Below are positions 55,273-63,311 of a stretch of DNA of 64,000 nt, one piece after another. The notes beneath the pieces were generated by a model, which ran no database searches, was not told the DNA's origin, and saw only the letters and a list, made by a program, of their open reading frames with translations. Position 1 is the stretch's first letter. Every line of letters begins with the position of its first letter. Source of the stretch: Vibrio ziniensis (GTDB lineage Bacteria; Pseudomonadota; Gammaproteobacteria; Enterobacterales; Vibrionaceae); NCBI RefSeq assembly GCF_011064285.1, contig NZ_CP049332.1, positions 434,001 to 498,000 on the forward strand. Reading direction: 5' to 3'. The translations under genes and the position numbers were made by a program.

Positions 55273-56454
55273 ATGAAAAAAGTAAGTGTAATTGCTGCCG
55301 CAGTGGCTGCTACTTTAGCTGCAGGTTCTGCTTTCGCTGTTGATTTTAATGGTTATTTCCGCGCTGGTACTGGTATCAGTGGTAATGGCGAAGGTGATGT
55401 TTCTTTCATGAAAAATGGTATTGGTCGTCTTGGTAATGAAAACGACAACTACTATGAGTTTGGCTTTGCTGAAGAACTAAAATCAGGTGAGCAGACTTGG
55501 AAAGTTGAATCGATGATTGCTCAAGGGAACAATGGCGCTTCTGGTTGGGAAGACGGTGATTTCAACGTTGCTCAATTCAACGTACAGGCAAAAGGGCTGC
55601 TAGCTTCAGACAAAGAAGCAACGCTTTGGGCTGGTAAGCGTTACTACCAGCGTAAAGATATCCACATCACCGATTTCTATTACCTAAATACTTCTGGCAC
55701 AGGTGGTGGTATTGAGAATCTATCTCTTGGAAATCAAAAACTTTCTCTAGCTCTTGTACAAGATGGTTCTACAGATGACTCTACGGGTTACATTTTTGAT
55801 GCTCGTTTAGCAAATATCAGTCTTTGGGATAAAGCATCACTTGAAGTAGCTATCGCATATAACTTTGCAACAGAAAAAGATGGTATGTCTGAAGCTGCTG
55901 ATGATGGACTGATGACTACGGCTATCTTACATCAAGGTTTAAGCAATGGTTTTAACCAAACGATTTTCCAAGTAGGTACTGCAGGCTACGGTGTGCAAAT
56001 GGCAAACCTTTGGGGTGCGGGTACATACTACGGACGTGGCAGTGCAGACAATAATGATGCAATTGGTTACCGTGTACTAAACTGGGGTGTTCTCAACCTA
56101 GGTGAATCATGGGAACTTGGCCATCAATTAGCATTTTTAGCGGGAGCTGATATCGGTGCTTCTAAATCAGATATTAATCAATTCTCTGCAGTAGTTCGTC
56201 CAATGTATAAGTGGAATGACACTATGCGTACCGTTTTTGAAGCAGGTTACAACGGCGGCGAAGATGCTGATGGCAATGATTTCGCTGGTAGTAAACTAAC
56301 TGTTGCACAAGCATGGGCAATGGGAAATAACTTCTGGGCTCGCCCTGAACTACGTGTATATGGCTCTTACTTGACCGATCATGAAGGTGAAACCTTTGGC
56401 GATAAAGGCGACTCAGACTTTGTTGTAGGTATCCAAGTAGAAGCTTGGTGGTAA
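55273..56454 (+). CDS. lamB: Maltoporin (LamB-type outer-membrane sugar channel)
   Basis: 394 residues from the ATG at 55273 (SD TTGGAG, standard signal peptide ending at SAFAVDFNGYF). Trimeric 18-strand porin for maltose and maltodextrins. LamB traits: DFNGYFRAGTGIS start, LWAGKRYYQRKDIHITDFYY, aromatic 'greasy slide' residues, GADIGASKSDINQFS, and a C-terminal aromatic ending (VGIQVEAWW). Downstream are a terminator and malM. MalT-like boxes upstream support maltose control. Clear assignment. Confidence 0.95.
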   Translation: MKKVSVIAAAVAATLAAGSAFAVDFNGYFRAGTGISGNGEGDVSFMKNGIGRLGNENDNYYEFGFAEELKSGEQTWKVESMIAQGNNGASGWEDGDFNVAQFNVQAKGLLASDKEATLWAGKRYYQRKDIHITDFYYLNTSGTGGGIENLSLGNQKLSLALVQDGSTDDSTGYIFDARLANISLWDKASLEVAIAYNFATEKDGMSEAADDGLMTTAILHQGLSNGFNQTIFQVGTAGYGVQMANLWGAGTYYGRGSADNNDAIGYRVLNWGVLNLGESWELGHQLAFLAGADIGASKSDINQFSAVVRPMYKWNDTMRTVFEAGYNGGEDADGNDFAGSKLTVAQAWAMGNNFWARPELRVYGSYLTDHEGETFGDKGDSDFVVGIQVEAWW

Positions 56455-56483
56455 GCTTAAATTAATTAGATTTAATCTATATT

Positions 56484-56512
56484 AATAGCCGGCTTGAGTC
56501 GGCTATTTTTTT
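56484..56512 (+). terminator. Terminator between lamB and malM
   Basis: AATAGCCG (56484-56491) pairs with CGGCTATT (56500-56507), followed by an uninterrupted T-tract. Probably partial, since malM is normally co-expressed with lamB. Confidence 0.88.
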
Positions 56513-56573
56513 TAAATGTTCTATAAGGTCTAAAAGACTAAGTGCAGTTAAAAAAATAAAAGAGGAGCGAGAA

Positions 56574-57404
56574 ATGAAATTTAGAAGTTTATTGCTTGGC
56601 AGCTGTATTGTATTAGCTGGGTGTCAATCTGCTCCGATAGTTGAACAGACAATGAAAGCTACGGGACAAAATATAACAACGGTTGCTCAGTTAGAATCTG
56701 TAGCCGTTAAGATTCCTAGTGTAACTAGAGTGGCAGTAACGGAGGAAAGTCAACGTCTAACTAATGAGATGTTCAACAGTCCGGTTGTTGTATTTGAAAT
56801 ACCTGCAAATAGAGGAGAATTAGCTCTTTCTATCACCAGTGAGATTAAAGATTCGGTTTTTTACCCAAATGTTCTGATTGTTAATCAAAACGGAGAAACT
56901 ATTGAATCATACGACGATACGCATTTTGAGTATCGCAAACCTCGTTTGAACTTAGGTAATCGGCTAGTCGCTAACTTGGAGTTTTATCCTCCCAATGGTT
57001 ATCAGAGTTTATATGTCATCATTTATACAAAACAAGAGTACTTAAATGGTGTCACTTATGTTGCTCATCCAGGTCGTGTTGATGCAGAAGGTCGGGGTAA
57101 CTATATGCCCGAGTTAAAAGACATCGCAATACCACATAGTCTAACTGGGGTCGTTGAGTTAGAAGTCTCTGGCCCGAAATTTTTGTCTTTTCTGAGTTCG
57201 TCAGCAACAGTTGCTACCACAACCGAAAATGCGAAAATGGTGAATGTGCCATTACCTGATACCCAAGAGTATTATCGTTTATCAATCAAAAAAGCGGTGG
57301 AAGCTGGAGATATCCCTAAAGCTTTAAGTCTACTGGATGAAGCCAAAGCGTTAGGTGTTGAAGGGGCGCAAGAGGTATTTGTTAAAGCGGTCAATACCAA
57401 ATAA
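56574..57404 (+). CDS. malM: Maltose operon periplasmic lipoprotein MalM
   Basis: 276 residues. A lipoprotein signal with lipobox LAGC places Cys17 as the lipidated residue. The rest has MalM-type blocks: VFEIPANRGELALSITSEI, VLIVNQNGETI, and a C-terminal helical hairpin (KKAVEAGDIPKALSLLDEAK). MalM lies at the end of the mal operon in enterobacteria and Vibrio; its exact role in maltodextrin uptake is unsettled. It has its own SD (AGAGGAG) 120 bases after lamB. Confidence 0.92.
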   Translation: MKFRSLLLGSCIVLAGCQSAPIVEQTMKATGQNITTVAQLESVAVKIPSVTRVAVTEESQRLTNEMFNSPVVVFEIPANRGELALSITSEIKDSVFYPNVLIVNQNGETIESYDDTHFEYRKPRLNLGNRLVANLEFYPPNGYQSLYVIIYTKQEYLNGVTYVAHPGRVDAEGRGNYMPELKDIAIPHSLTGVVELEVSGPKFLSFLSSSATVATTTENAKMVNVPLPDTQEYYRLSIKKAVEAGDIPKALSLLDEAKALGVEGAQEVFVKAVNTK

Positions 57405-57426
57405 TAACGAGTGAAATATAGAATAA

Positions 57427-57454
57427 AACAAAGGAGCGATTTCGCTTCTTTGTT
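57427..57454. terminator. Bidirectional hairpin terminator
   Basis: AACAAAGGAGCG (57427-57438), ATTT loop, CGCTTCTTTGTT (57443-57454), one G-U pair, between convergent malM and the next gene. Confidence 0.8.
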
Positions 57455-57475
57455 CGTTTGAAACGTTTTAAAAAA

Positions 57476-58555
57476 TTAGCTGAAAGTTTTCACTCGTTGC
57501 CACTCTTGCTTCAACATCACTTGGGTGATAGCGACGATTTCATCGTTCAACTTTGAAGGCGATTTCTTCGCTTCGATAGCGACCATCGTCTTGTCTAACA
57601 GGCTTGAAAGATTTTGTGAATGTTCTTCGCTTGGATTGATGAGCAAGTGAATTTTTGCATACAGTTTTTCAGTATCTTGAACGGCTTTGTTGTAGGTACA
57701 AGACCACTGATACAGCTCTTTCATTGCAAACTGCGGGTCTTTCATATCGGTTAGAATGTCTTCAAAACCATCCTTAATCTTATGTAGGTCCCAGATTGCA
57801 TTGGTTGCTGAGACAAAATCGGCAATTTCACCTCTCAATGTATGAATCCATTGCTGTCTGCTTTCTGCGACGATTTTTGCTTTTTCAAACTCAACATCCA
57901 CACTTGGGTTGAGTGTTGGCATCACCGGACGAGAGGATTCTTTTGCTAATTCAGTCGCTTTCTTGATCGCTCTTCGATTAGAAAAAAGTACGATAATCGA
58001 TGTTAAAACGAAAACAGCAACTAAGATCCAATCAGTATTAACTAGTTGATTCGAAGTACTTTTTAATTCAGTAGGAACAACGGTACTTGCGGTTGATACT
58101 GGGTGTTGAATGGTCGCGAGTTGCTCAGTGTTGGCATCAGGGACAATCAGTACGTCATTATTTTTAGCTGCCTCTGTAACAACACTTTTGTCATCGTTTT
58201 TTACTGTTTCAGATGCAGCCGTTACCGCGGGTTCCGTTTTCACTTTAGGTTGATTCGTTTCAACTTTGGCAGCTCCCGTCTTAGCCGTTTTTGGTGCGAT
58301 AGGCGTTGCTGGCTTAGTCTTAGTTTCTGTTGATTTCTCTTCTGAAACTGACTTAGCTGGCTCAATGACAGTTGTTGTTGACACGTTTGGTGACGCAGCG
58401 ACTGGCTCAATGATGATTAGCTCTTCGGTGGCACTGTTGGTTGCAGGTGCCTGTGCCTTTTCTTCCGTTTTGATTTCAGTATTGACGGTTGTTGGTTCTG
58501 AACCATCAACAGCTTGACTTGGGTTCACTAAAGTATCTGTTTGCAAAGTGCTCAT
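57476..58555 (-). CDS. Unknown single-pass membrane protein with long A/P/T/K/E-rich N terminus
   Basis: 359 residues. Residues 1-175 are low complexity, rich in Ala, Pro, Thr, Glu and Lys, with no signal peptide. One membrane helix (about 176-196, WILVAVFVLTSIIVLF) follows, then basic residues (NRRAIKKA) and a helical C-terminal domain (about 215-355). The positive-inside rule puts the C-terminal domain in the cytoplasm and the low-complexity arm outside, so the arm would span the periplasm, as in TonB- or FtsN-like architectures. No known family recognised. A single gene between a terminator and a 403-base gap. Confidence 0.75.
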   Translation of the reverse strand: MSTLQTDTLVNPSQAVDGSEPTTVNTEIKTEEKAQAPATNSATEELIIIEPVAASPNVSTTTVIEPAKSVSEEKSTETKTKPATPIAPKTAKTGAAKVETNQPKVKTEPAVTAASETVKNDDKSVVTEAAKNNDVLIVPDANTEQLATIQHPVSTASTVVPTELKSTSNQLVNTDWILVAVFVLTSIIVLFSNRRAIKKATELAKESSRPVMPTLNPSVDVEFEKAKIVAESRQQWIHTLRGEIADFVSATNAIWDLHKIKDGFEDILTDMKDPQFAMKELYQWSCTYNKAVQDTEKLYAKIHLLINPSEEHSQNLSSLLDKTMVAIEAKKSPSKLNDEIVAITQVMLKQEWQRVKTFS

Positions 58556-58958
58556 CGTTTTTTATTACCTCAATAATTCTCGTTGCCACCCTTGCTTTAT
58601 TGGATCTCTGTATCAAATTGTCCCTAGTGTTAGATCAATACCAACTTTAACTAGGGCGCCGAATAGCGCGCATTTGAAAAGTTGTAAACGTGGTAGACAA
58701 AAGGTTTTAGCTTGTCATTTTGCCGAAAATTCTCTTGTCTGAATGCAGCCATTTGCATCATGTTGCATCAGAAAATGCTGAAAAATGCACAAAAGAAACC
58801 TTCGATAAAGAGCTCAAGAATTGACCTGATTGTTAGGGCAATTTATGAGTGAAGATGTAAAAGAAAAGGGGCATTCCGCCCCTTTGTTATTTGCTTTCCT
58901 GAATGTAGGCTTTCGTATCACCTAGTTTGAATCGTTGCACACGCTAGCCAAAAATCAA
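58556..58958. other. 403-base intergenic region
   Basis: Separates the unknown membrane protein gene (promoter side) from the hsp20 stop. It contains the hsp20 terminator at 58865-58885 and several TGCAT repeats (near 58744-58790). No gene or clear regulatory site was found. Confidence 0.55.
58865..58885 (-). terminator. Terminator after hsp20 gene
   Basis: AAAGGGGC, ATTCC, GCCCCTTT; on the minus strand it runs into TTCTTTT. It lies 74 bases past the hsp20 stop. Confidence 0.85.
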
Positions 58959-59381
58959 CTAGCTGATAGGGATACGGTGGTCTTCCACAGGCTGTGTTTC
59001 TAACTTAGGAACAACCACAACCAACACGCCATCCCCAAATTCAGCGTAAATGTCTTTTGGATTTACGTTGTCGCTTAAAGAAAAACTACGCACCATTTTT
59101 CCTTCATAGCGTTCTTTGTGAATGACTTTGTCTTGATCTTTCTTTTCTTCGGTTTTGCTGGTGGAGGCTTCTATTGTAAGCGCTCCATTTTTATAGGTGA
59201 TGACAACATCATCTTTGGCAACTCCCGGCAAATCAGCAATGATTTCGAATGCGGTTTCTTTTTCAATCACATCAACGCGTGGTGAAAAAGCTTCTGCATC
59301 AAATCGAGTCCGAATTGATGGGAATGCATGATCAAATACGCGATAGAAATCAGACCATGAATCACGAGGAATTAAGCTCAT
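58959..59381 (-). CDS. Hsp20/alpha-crystallin small heat-shock protein
   Basis: 140 residues from the ATG at 59381 (MSLIPRDSWSDF). GGGAGG lies six bases upstream of this ATG; an adjacent ATG at 59384 is too close to it, and the frame is open much further without family sequence. The alpha-crystallin domain (about 38-140) has SPRVDVIEKETAFEIIADLPG, KNGALTIEAS, YEGKMVRSFSLSDNV and FGDGVLVVVVPK, then a C-terminal I-x-I (RIPIS) anchor. ATP-independent holdase against protein aggregation. No clean sigma-32 promoter could be assigned by eye. Confidence 0.93.
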   Translation of the reverse strand: MSLIPRDSWSDFYRVFDHAFPSIRTRFDAEAFSPRVDVIEKETAFEIIADLPGVAKDDVVITYKNGALTIEASTSKTEEKKDQDKVIHKERYEGKMVRSFSLSDNVNPKDIYAEFGDGVLVVVVPKLETQPVEDHRIPIS

Positions 59382-59658
59382 CATAACCTCCCATTTTCTA
59401 TCTTTTACTACCTCATTAATTGTAGTTCTTGTTGGGTTTTGTGAGGGGGAAATTGCATTCTGGTTGATCAAAATCAAGCTCAATTCAAGCGACAAAAATC
59501 TGAACTCAAATCTAGTTGGCATCTTAGTATTTTGTCATCAAATAGCCTTTTTTCTGTAACCCAATTTTAATGCTGGCTGCGTAGGTTATGCCGGTCTTAA
59601 AAAGATAGCTCTCAAAGTGATAAAGCTGAGAGCTAGGTTATTCATTAAGCAGGAAATA

Positions 59659-59937
59659 ATGGCTAGAGCGATTCACGATTTTGATGTATTAATTATTGAA
59701 CTACTGCAACAGCAGGGACTTATCAAAAAAGAAGCGGAAGCATTGCTAAAAAACGAAGTCTATCGTCTGGAAGCGGAAGAAATTCAAAAAATCAAAAACT
59801 ACGCAACGCATTTTGGTTTGTCGGCGAAAGATAAATTGATTCAGGAAATACTGGATTTACGCAGAGAAACACTATTTAACAAACTATCCAAACAGTTAGA
59901 TGCCTGTGCGGTGAAACAACTTAAAGTAGCGAGTTAG
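59659..59937 (+). CDS. Unknown 92-residue helical protein
   Basis: 92 residues from the ATG at 59659 (MARAIHDFDV) with AGGAAATA upstream; the frame opens at a GTG at 59617. Predicted all-helical, strongly charged (LIKKEAEALLKNEVYRLEAEEIQKIKN), one lone Cys. No signal peptide. I do not recognise a family. Divergent from hsp20 across about 277 bases, and 35 bases before the Fur box of the ABC importer operon, of which it does not seem to be part. Confidence 0.6.
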   Translation: MARAIHDFDVLIIELLQQQGLIKKEAEALLKNEVYRLEAEEIQKIKNYATHFGLSAKDKLIQEILDLRRETLFNKLSKQLDACAVKQLKVAS

Positions 59938-59971
59938 CAAGCAATGTGCTTTTAAAGACGCAATTTTGTTT

Positions 59972-59986
59972 TGAAAATTATTCTCA
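59972..59986. promoter_or_regulatory. Fur box of the ABC importer operon
   Basis: TGAAAAT-T-ATTCTCA matches the 7-1-7 Fur motif TGAGAATnATTCTCA with one mismatch. It lies 68 bases before the substrate-binding-protein ATG, so the operon should be iron-repressed. Confidence 0.72.
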
Positions 59987-60007
59987 TTTAAATTGAAACT
60001 CAAATAA

Positions 60008-60024
60008 TTGTTATGTTATAACAA
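60008..60024. promoter_or_regulatory. Perfect 7-3-7 dyad after the Fur box
   Basis: TTGTTAT-GTT-ATAACAA, perfect inverted repeat between the Fur box and the ATG at 60054. It looks like an operator for a second regulator, or part of an extended promoter. Confidence 0.5.
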
Positions 60025-60053
60025 AACACTTTTGGGATTGTAGAGTCATAACT

Positions 60054-61577
60054 ATGAGAATATTTTCAACAGCGTTGTTGGCATTAATGGTTGCTTTTCA
60101 AGCAAATGCTGACACGTCACCTAATAAATCAAACACTGTTACTGTCAGCGGAGCATTAGAGTTTTCGAACGTTGACCCTTCATCAAGTGGCTATATTTTT
60201 ACCAAGTTACAGGTGATTGAAACGCTATTTGATGTAGACAGTTCGGGTAATCTTCTGCCTGGTTTGGCATTGGAAGCGACCCCAAATAAAGATCTGACAC
60301 AGTGGACTATTACTCTGCGAGACGGTGTCCATTTCCAAGATGGTTCCTTGATGGATGCTTATGCTGTGGTTAATAGCCTCAACATCGCGTTGAGCAAGTA
60401 TGGCTCATTAGGCAAAGTGCCAGTGATTTCAATTCAGGCGCAGGGTAAACATCAAGTGGTTGTTGAACTGTCCGAAGCTTACAAAAGCCTTCCTGCTGTT
60501 CTAGCGAACTATTCGAATGTGATTCTAAGTCGTGCTGCATATGACGAAGATGGCAACGTTGTGTCGTTAATCGGTACTGGACCTTTCCAGCTATTTGAGC
60601 TTGCACCGCCACACAAAGCGACAGTAAAGAAATTTGATGGCTATTGGGGTAAAAAAGCGCACATTGAATACGTTACTTATTTGACTGGGCACCGTGGTGA
60701 AAGCCGTGTATTGCAAGCAACAAGTGGTCAAGCAGACATTGCTTTGCAGTTGCCGCCAGCAAGTATTATGCGTTTAAAAATGAACCCGCAAACTGATGTT
60801 CACTCTTACTCTTTACCTCGCACTCTTGTTTTGAAGTTGAACAACGCACATCCATTTATGAACTCTGTTGAAGCGCGTCAGGCGTTGAGCCTTGCTATTG
60901 ATCGTAAAGGTATCGCTAGTGCAGTGCTGGGTACGCCAAGTTCTGCAACCGCTCAGCTATTGCCAAGTTCGATGGGAGACTGGTATTTGGAGTCTTTTGC
61001 TAACCCACAATCGGATGTCCAAAAAGCCAAAGCCATGCTGAAAGAGCTCGGTTGGAGTGAAAATAGCCAAGGAATGTTTGAGCGAGACGGTAAACTTTTT
61101 GAGCTAACCCTTATTACTTATGCAGACCGACCAGAGTTGACCAACGTTGCCACTGCGCTTCAGGCGCAATGGAAAAAGCTAGGTGTAAAACTGAACGTGA
61201 ACATCACAAATTCAAGTTCCATTCCGGCTGGTCATCAGGATGGTTCTTTAGAAGTTGCACTGATGGCTCGTAATTACGGCGTGATTGTGGACCCGCTTGT
61301 GGTGCTGAGTAATGATTTTTCTGAACAAGGCGGTGATTGGGGCGCTATGAATTGGTCAAACCAAGAGTTTAATCAATTAATTAAACAGCTTAACCAGACA
61401 TTAGATGCCGCAGACTATCGCGAAAAAGCACAAAGAGCGGCGACAATTCTGGCAACTGAGTTGCCTGTCATTCCTGTTTCTGCTTACACAGAAGAAGTAT
61501 CTGTTAATAAACGATTGAAAGGTTTCCGCTTCGATCCATTTGGTCGCAACTTCTATCTCAGTGACTTGGAGTTTTAA
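60054..61577 (+). CDS. Periplasmic substrate-binding protein, peptide/opine/nickel ABC importer (SBP family 5)
   Basis: 507 residues. A Sec signal peptide ends near ANADTS with no lipobox. Family 5 blocks: LPGLALEATPNKDLTQWTIT, VHFQDGSLMDAY, SLIGTGPFQLFEL, ARQALSLAIDRKGIA and a C-terminal LATELPVIPVSAYTEE. The family binds oligopeptides, nickel complexes, opines or metallophores. The near-perfect Fur box upstream points to iron or metallophore-related uptake rather than general peptides, but the ligand cannot be read from sequence. First gene of an operon with two permeases and an ATPase; the downstream end lies outside the window. Confidence 0.9.
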   Translation: MRIFSTALLALMVAFQANADTSPNKSNTVTVSGALEFSNVDPSSSGYIFTKLQVIETLFDVDSSGNLLPGLALEATPNKDLTQWTITLRDGVHFQDGSLMDAYAVVNSLNIALSKYGSLGKVPVISIQAQGKHQVVVELSEAYKSLPAVLANYSNVILSRAAYDEDGNVVSLIGTGPFQLFELAPPHKATVKKFDGYWGKKAHIEYVTYLTGHRGESRVLQATSGQADIALQLPPASIMRLKMNPQTDVHSYSLPRTLVLKLNNAHPFMNSVEARQALSLAIDRKGIASAVLGTPSSATAQLLPSSMGDWYLESFANPQSDVQKAKAMLKELGWSENSQGMFERDGKLFELTLITYADRPELTNVATALQAQWKKLGVKLNVNITNSSSIPAGHQDGSLEVALMARNYGVIVDPLVVLSNDFSEQGGDWGAMNWSNQEFNQLIKQLNQTLDAADYREKAQRAATILATELPVIPVSAYTEEVSVNKRLKGFRFDPFGRNFYLSDLEF

Positions 61578-61582
61578 CGCTC

Positions 61583-62518
61583 GTGGCGAAACTAATTTAT
61601 AACCGTCTTTTACAGCTTGTAGCCGTGGTATTTGGTGTTGGCGCATTGACCTTTGTGTTAATGCGTTCACTTCCCGGCGATATGGCATTTCGTATCGCAT
61701 CAAGTCGATATGGACAGGACAACGTCAGTGCCGAAGCTGCGGAGTTTATTCGTCAAGAACTGAATTTGAACCAGTCGGGAATCTCGACCTTTTTCTCTTG
61801 GCTTGTTGATCTCGCGCAGTTCAATTTAGGCAATTCTCTAGTCAGTGGTCAACCTGTCAGTGAAATCGTCAGTCACCAATTAGGGCATTCTTTGCTGCTA
61901 GCGGTCGCTGGGATTGTGCTTTCTGTGTTGCTTGCATTTGCACTGGGTTTTGCCAGTGTGAAATGGCAGCGCTGGTTTGAACCTGTTGCCGTCACCTTGT
62001 CGATAGCTGTGCGAGCACTGCCAGTTTTCGTGATTGGTCTGGTTTTGATTCTGATTTTTTCTCTCTACTGGCAATGGCTACCTGTGGCGGGCTTTGATAC
62101 ACCGCAACACCTGATTTTGCCCACAGCAACTCTCGCTATCGCCTTAGCTGCCACATCAAACCGCATTGTTGCAACGTCCACCCGTCAGGTAATCCGTGCG
62201 CCGTTTTATCAGTTTTCGATGATGAAGGGTTTGACTCCTTGGCGCACTTTCCAACGACATGGCGTTCGCAACATTTTGCTCCCTGTGGTGGCGTTTATCG
62301 GCATCCAGTTTATTACCGTGATCGAAGGGATTGTGATGATTGAGTCTCTGTTCTCTTGGCCGGGAGTTGGGCATGGCTTAGCTCATGCGATTTTTGCCCG
62401 AGACATTCCTGTGATTCAAGGAACAGCACTGTGTTTAGGGGTTATGTTCGTGATGCTAAATATGATAGTTGATCTTCTCTGCTACTGGATTGACCCACGC
62501 ATTAAGGAGGAGCAATAA
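61583..62518 (+). CDS. ABC importer permease, DppB type
   Basis: 311 residues, starting at a GTG five bases after the binding-protein stop. Six membrane helices. The N-terminal helix plus RSLPGDMAF is the usual DppB/OppB opening, and the cytoplasmic EAA-type loop is at about 210-225 (GLTPWRTFQRHGVRN). It pairs with the DppC-type permease to form the channel. The substrate follows the binding protein. Confidence 0.93.
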   Translation: MAKLIYNRLLQLVAVVFGVGALTFVLMRSLPGDMAFRIASSRYGQDNVSAEAAEFIRQELNLNQSGISTFFSWLVDLAQFNLGNSLVSGQPVSEIVSHQLGHSLLLAVAGIVLSVLLAFALGFASVKWQRWFEPVAVTLSIAVRALPVFVIGLVLILIFSLYWQWLPVAGFDTPQHLILPTATLAIALAATSNRIVATSTRQVIRAPFYQFSMMKGLTPWRTFQRHGVRNILLPVVAFIGIQFITVIEGIVMIESLFSWPGVGHGLAHAIFARDIPVIQGTALCLGVMFVMLNMIVDLLCYWIDPRIKEEQ

Positions 62519-62519
62519 G

Positions 62520-63311
62520 ATGTTGTCTGCGCTGTATAGTAATAAATCACGAGCCGTGGGAATAATGCTGTTGTGCCTGTTGGTATCCCTGTCACTTATC
62601 GGTTGGCTGATGAATTTTGACCCTGCCGAACAAGATTTGTCTGCGGTGCTGACACCTCCGGGTGCGGAATACTGGTTCGGGTCTGATCACTATGGTCGCA
62701 ATATGTTTGCACGTTTAAGTGAGGCGCTGCGTTTGTCTCTCACTTTAGCCGTAATTTGTGTATTAAGTGCAAGTGTTGTTGGTTGTGTATTGGGAGTGAT
62801 TGCTGGTTGGTATGGACGCTGGTTTGATACAGGCTTAAACATCGTCGTTAATATCCTATTGGCTATGCCGGGTTTGGTGTTCGTGTTGCTTTTTGCGGCT
62901 CTAGTTCCGGGCTCTTTCACTGCAATTTATATTGCGATTGCATTGGTTCAGTGGGTGGAATACTTCCGTGTGAGCCGCTCATTAACGCAATCTCTGGCGA
63001 ACAGTCCTGAAATTCAAAATGCTTTATTGCTCGGATTTGGTCGAATCTACATTTTTCGTCATCACTTGTGGCCGACGCTTCGCTCATCGGTATTAACCAT
63101 GGCAGCATTTGGCGCTGCGAATGCAGTGCTTTATATGGCATCTCTTGGATTTGTTTACGTAGGTATTCAGCCGCCGACGAGCGAACTCGGACAAATGATT
63201 GTCGAACTTTTCCCGTATTACGGTGATGCACCATGGTTGCTGATACAACCTCTCGTTATGTTGGCGTTGATTGTATTGGCGTTCCACTTAATTGCAGGAG
63301 AGAAACGATGA
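62520..63311 (+). CDS. ABC importer permease, DppC type
   Basis: 263 residues from the ATG at 62520 (AAGGAGG upstream), one base after the previous stop; an in-frame GTG at 62469 would overlap the neighbour and has no SD. Typical DppC opening (WFGSDHYGRNMFARLSEALR), about six helices, EAA-type loop at about 177-195 (LGFGRIYIFRHHLWPTLRSS). It overlaps the ATPase gene by four bases (ATGA). Confidence 0.93.
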   Translation: MLSALYSNKSRAVGIMLLCLLVSLSLIGWLMNFDPAEQDLSAVLTPPGAEYWFGSDHYGRNMFARLSEALRLSLTLAVICVLSASVVGCVLGVIAGWYGRWFDTGLNIVVNILLAMPGLVFVLLFAALVPGSFTAIYIAIALVQWVEYFRVSRSLTQSLANSPEIQNALLLGFGRIYIFRHHLWPTLRSSVLTMAAFGAANAVLYMASLGFVYVGIQPPTSELGQMIVELFPYYGDAPWLLIQPLVMLALIVLAFHLIAGEKR

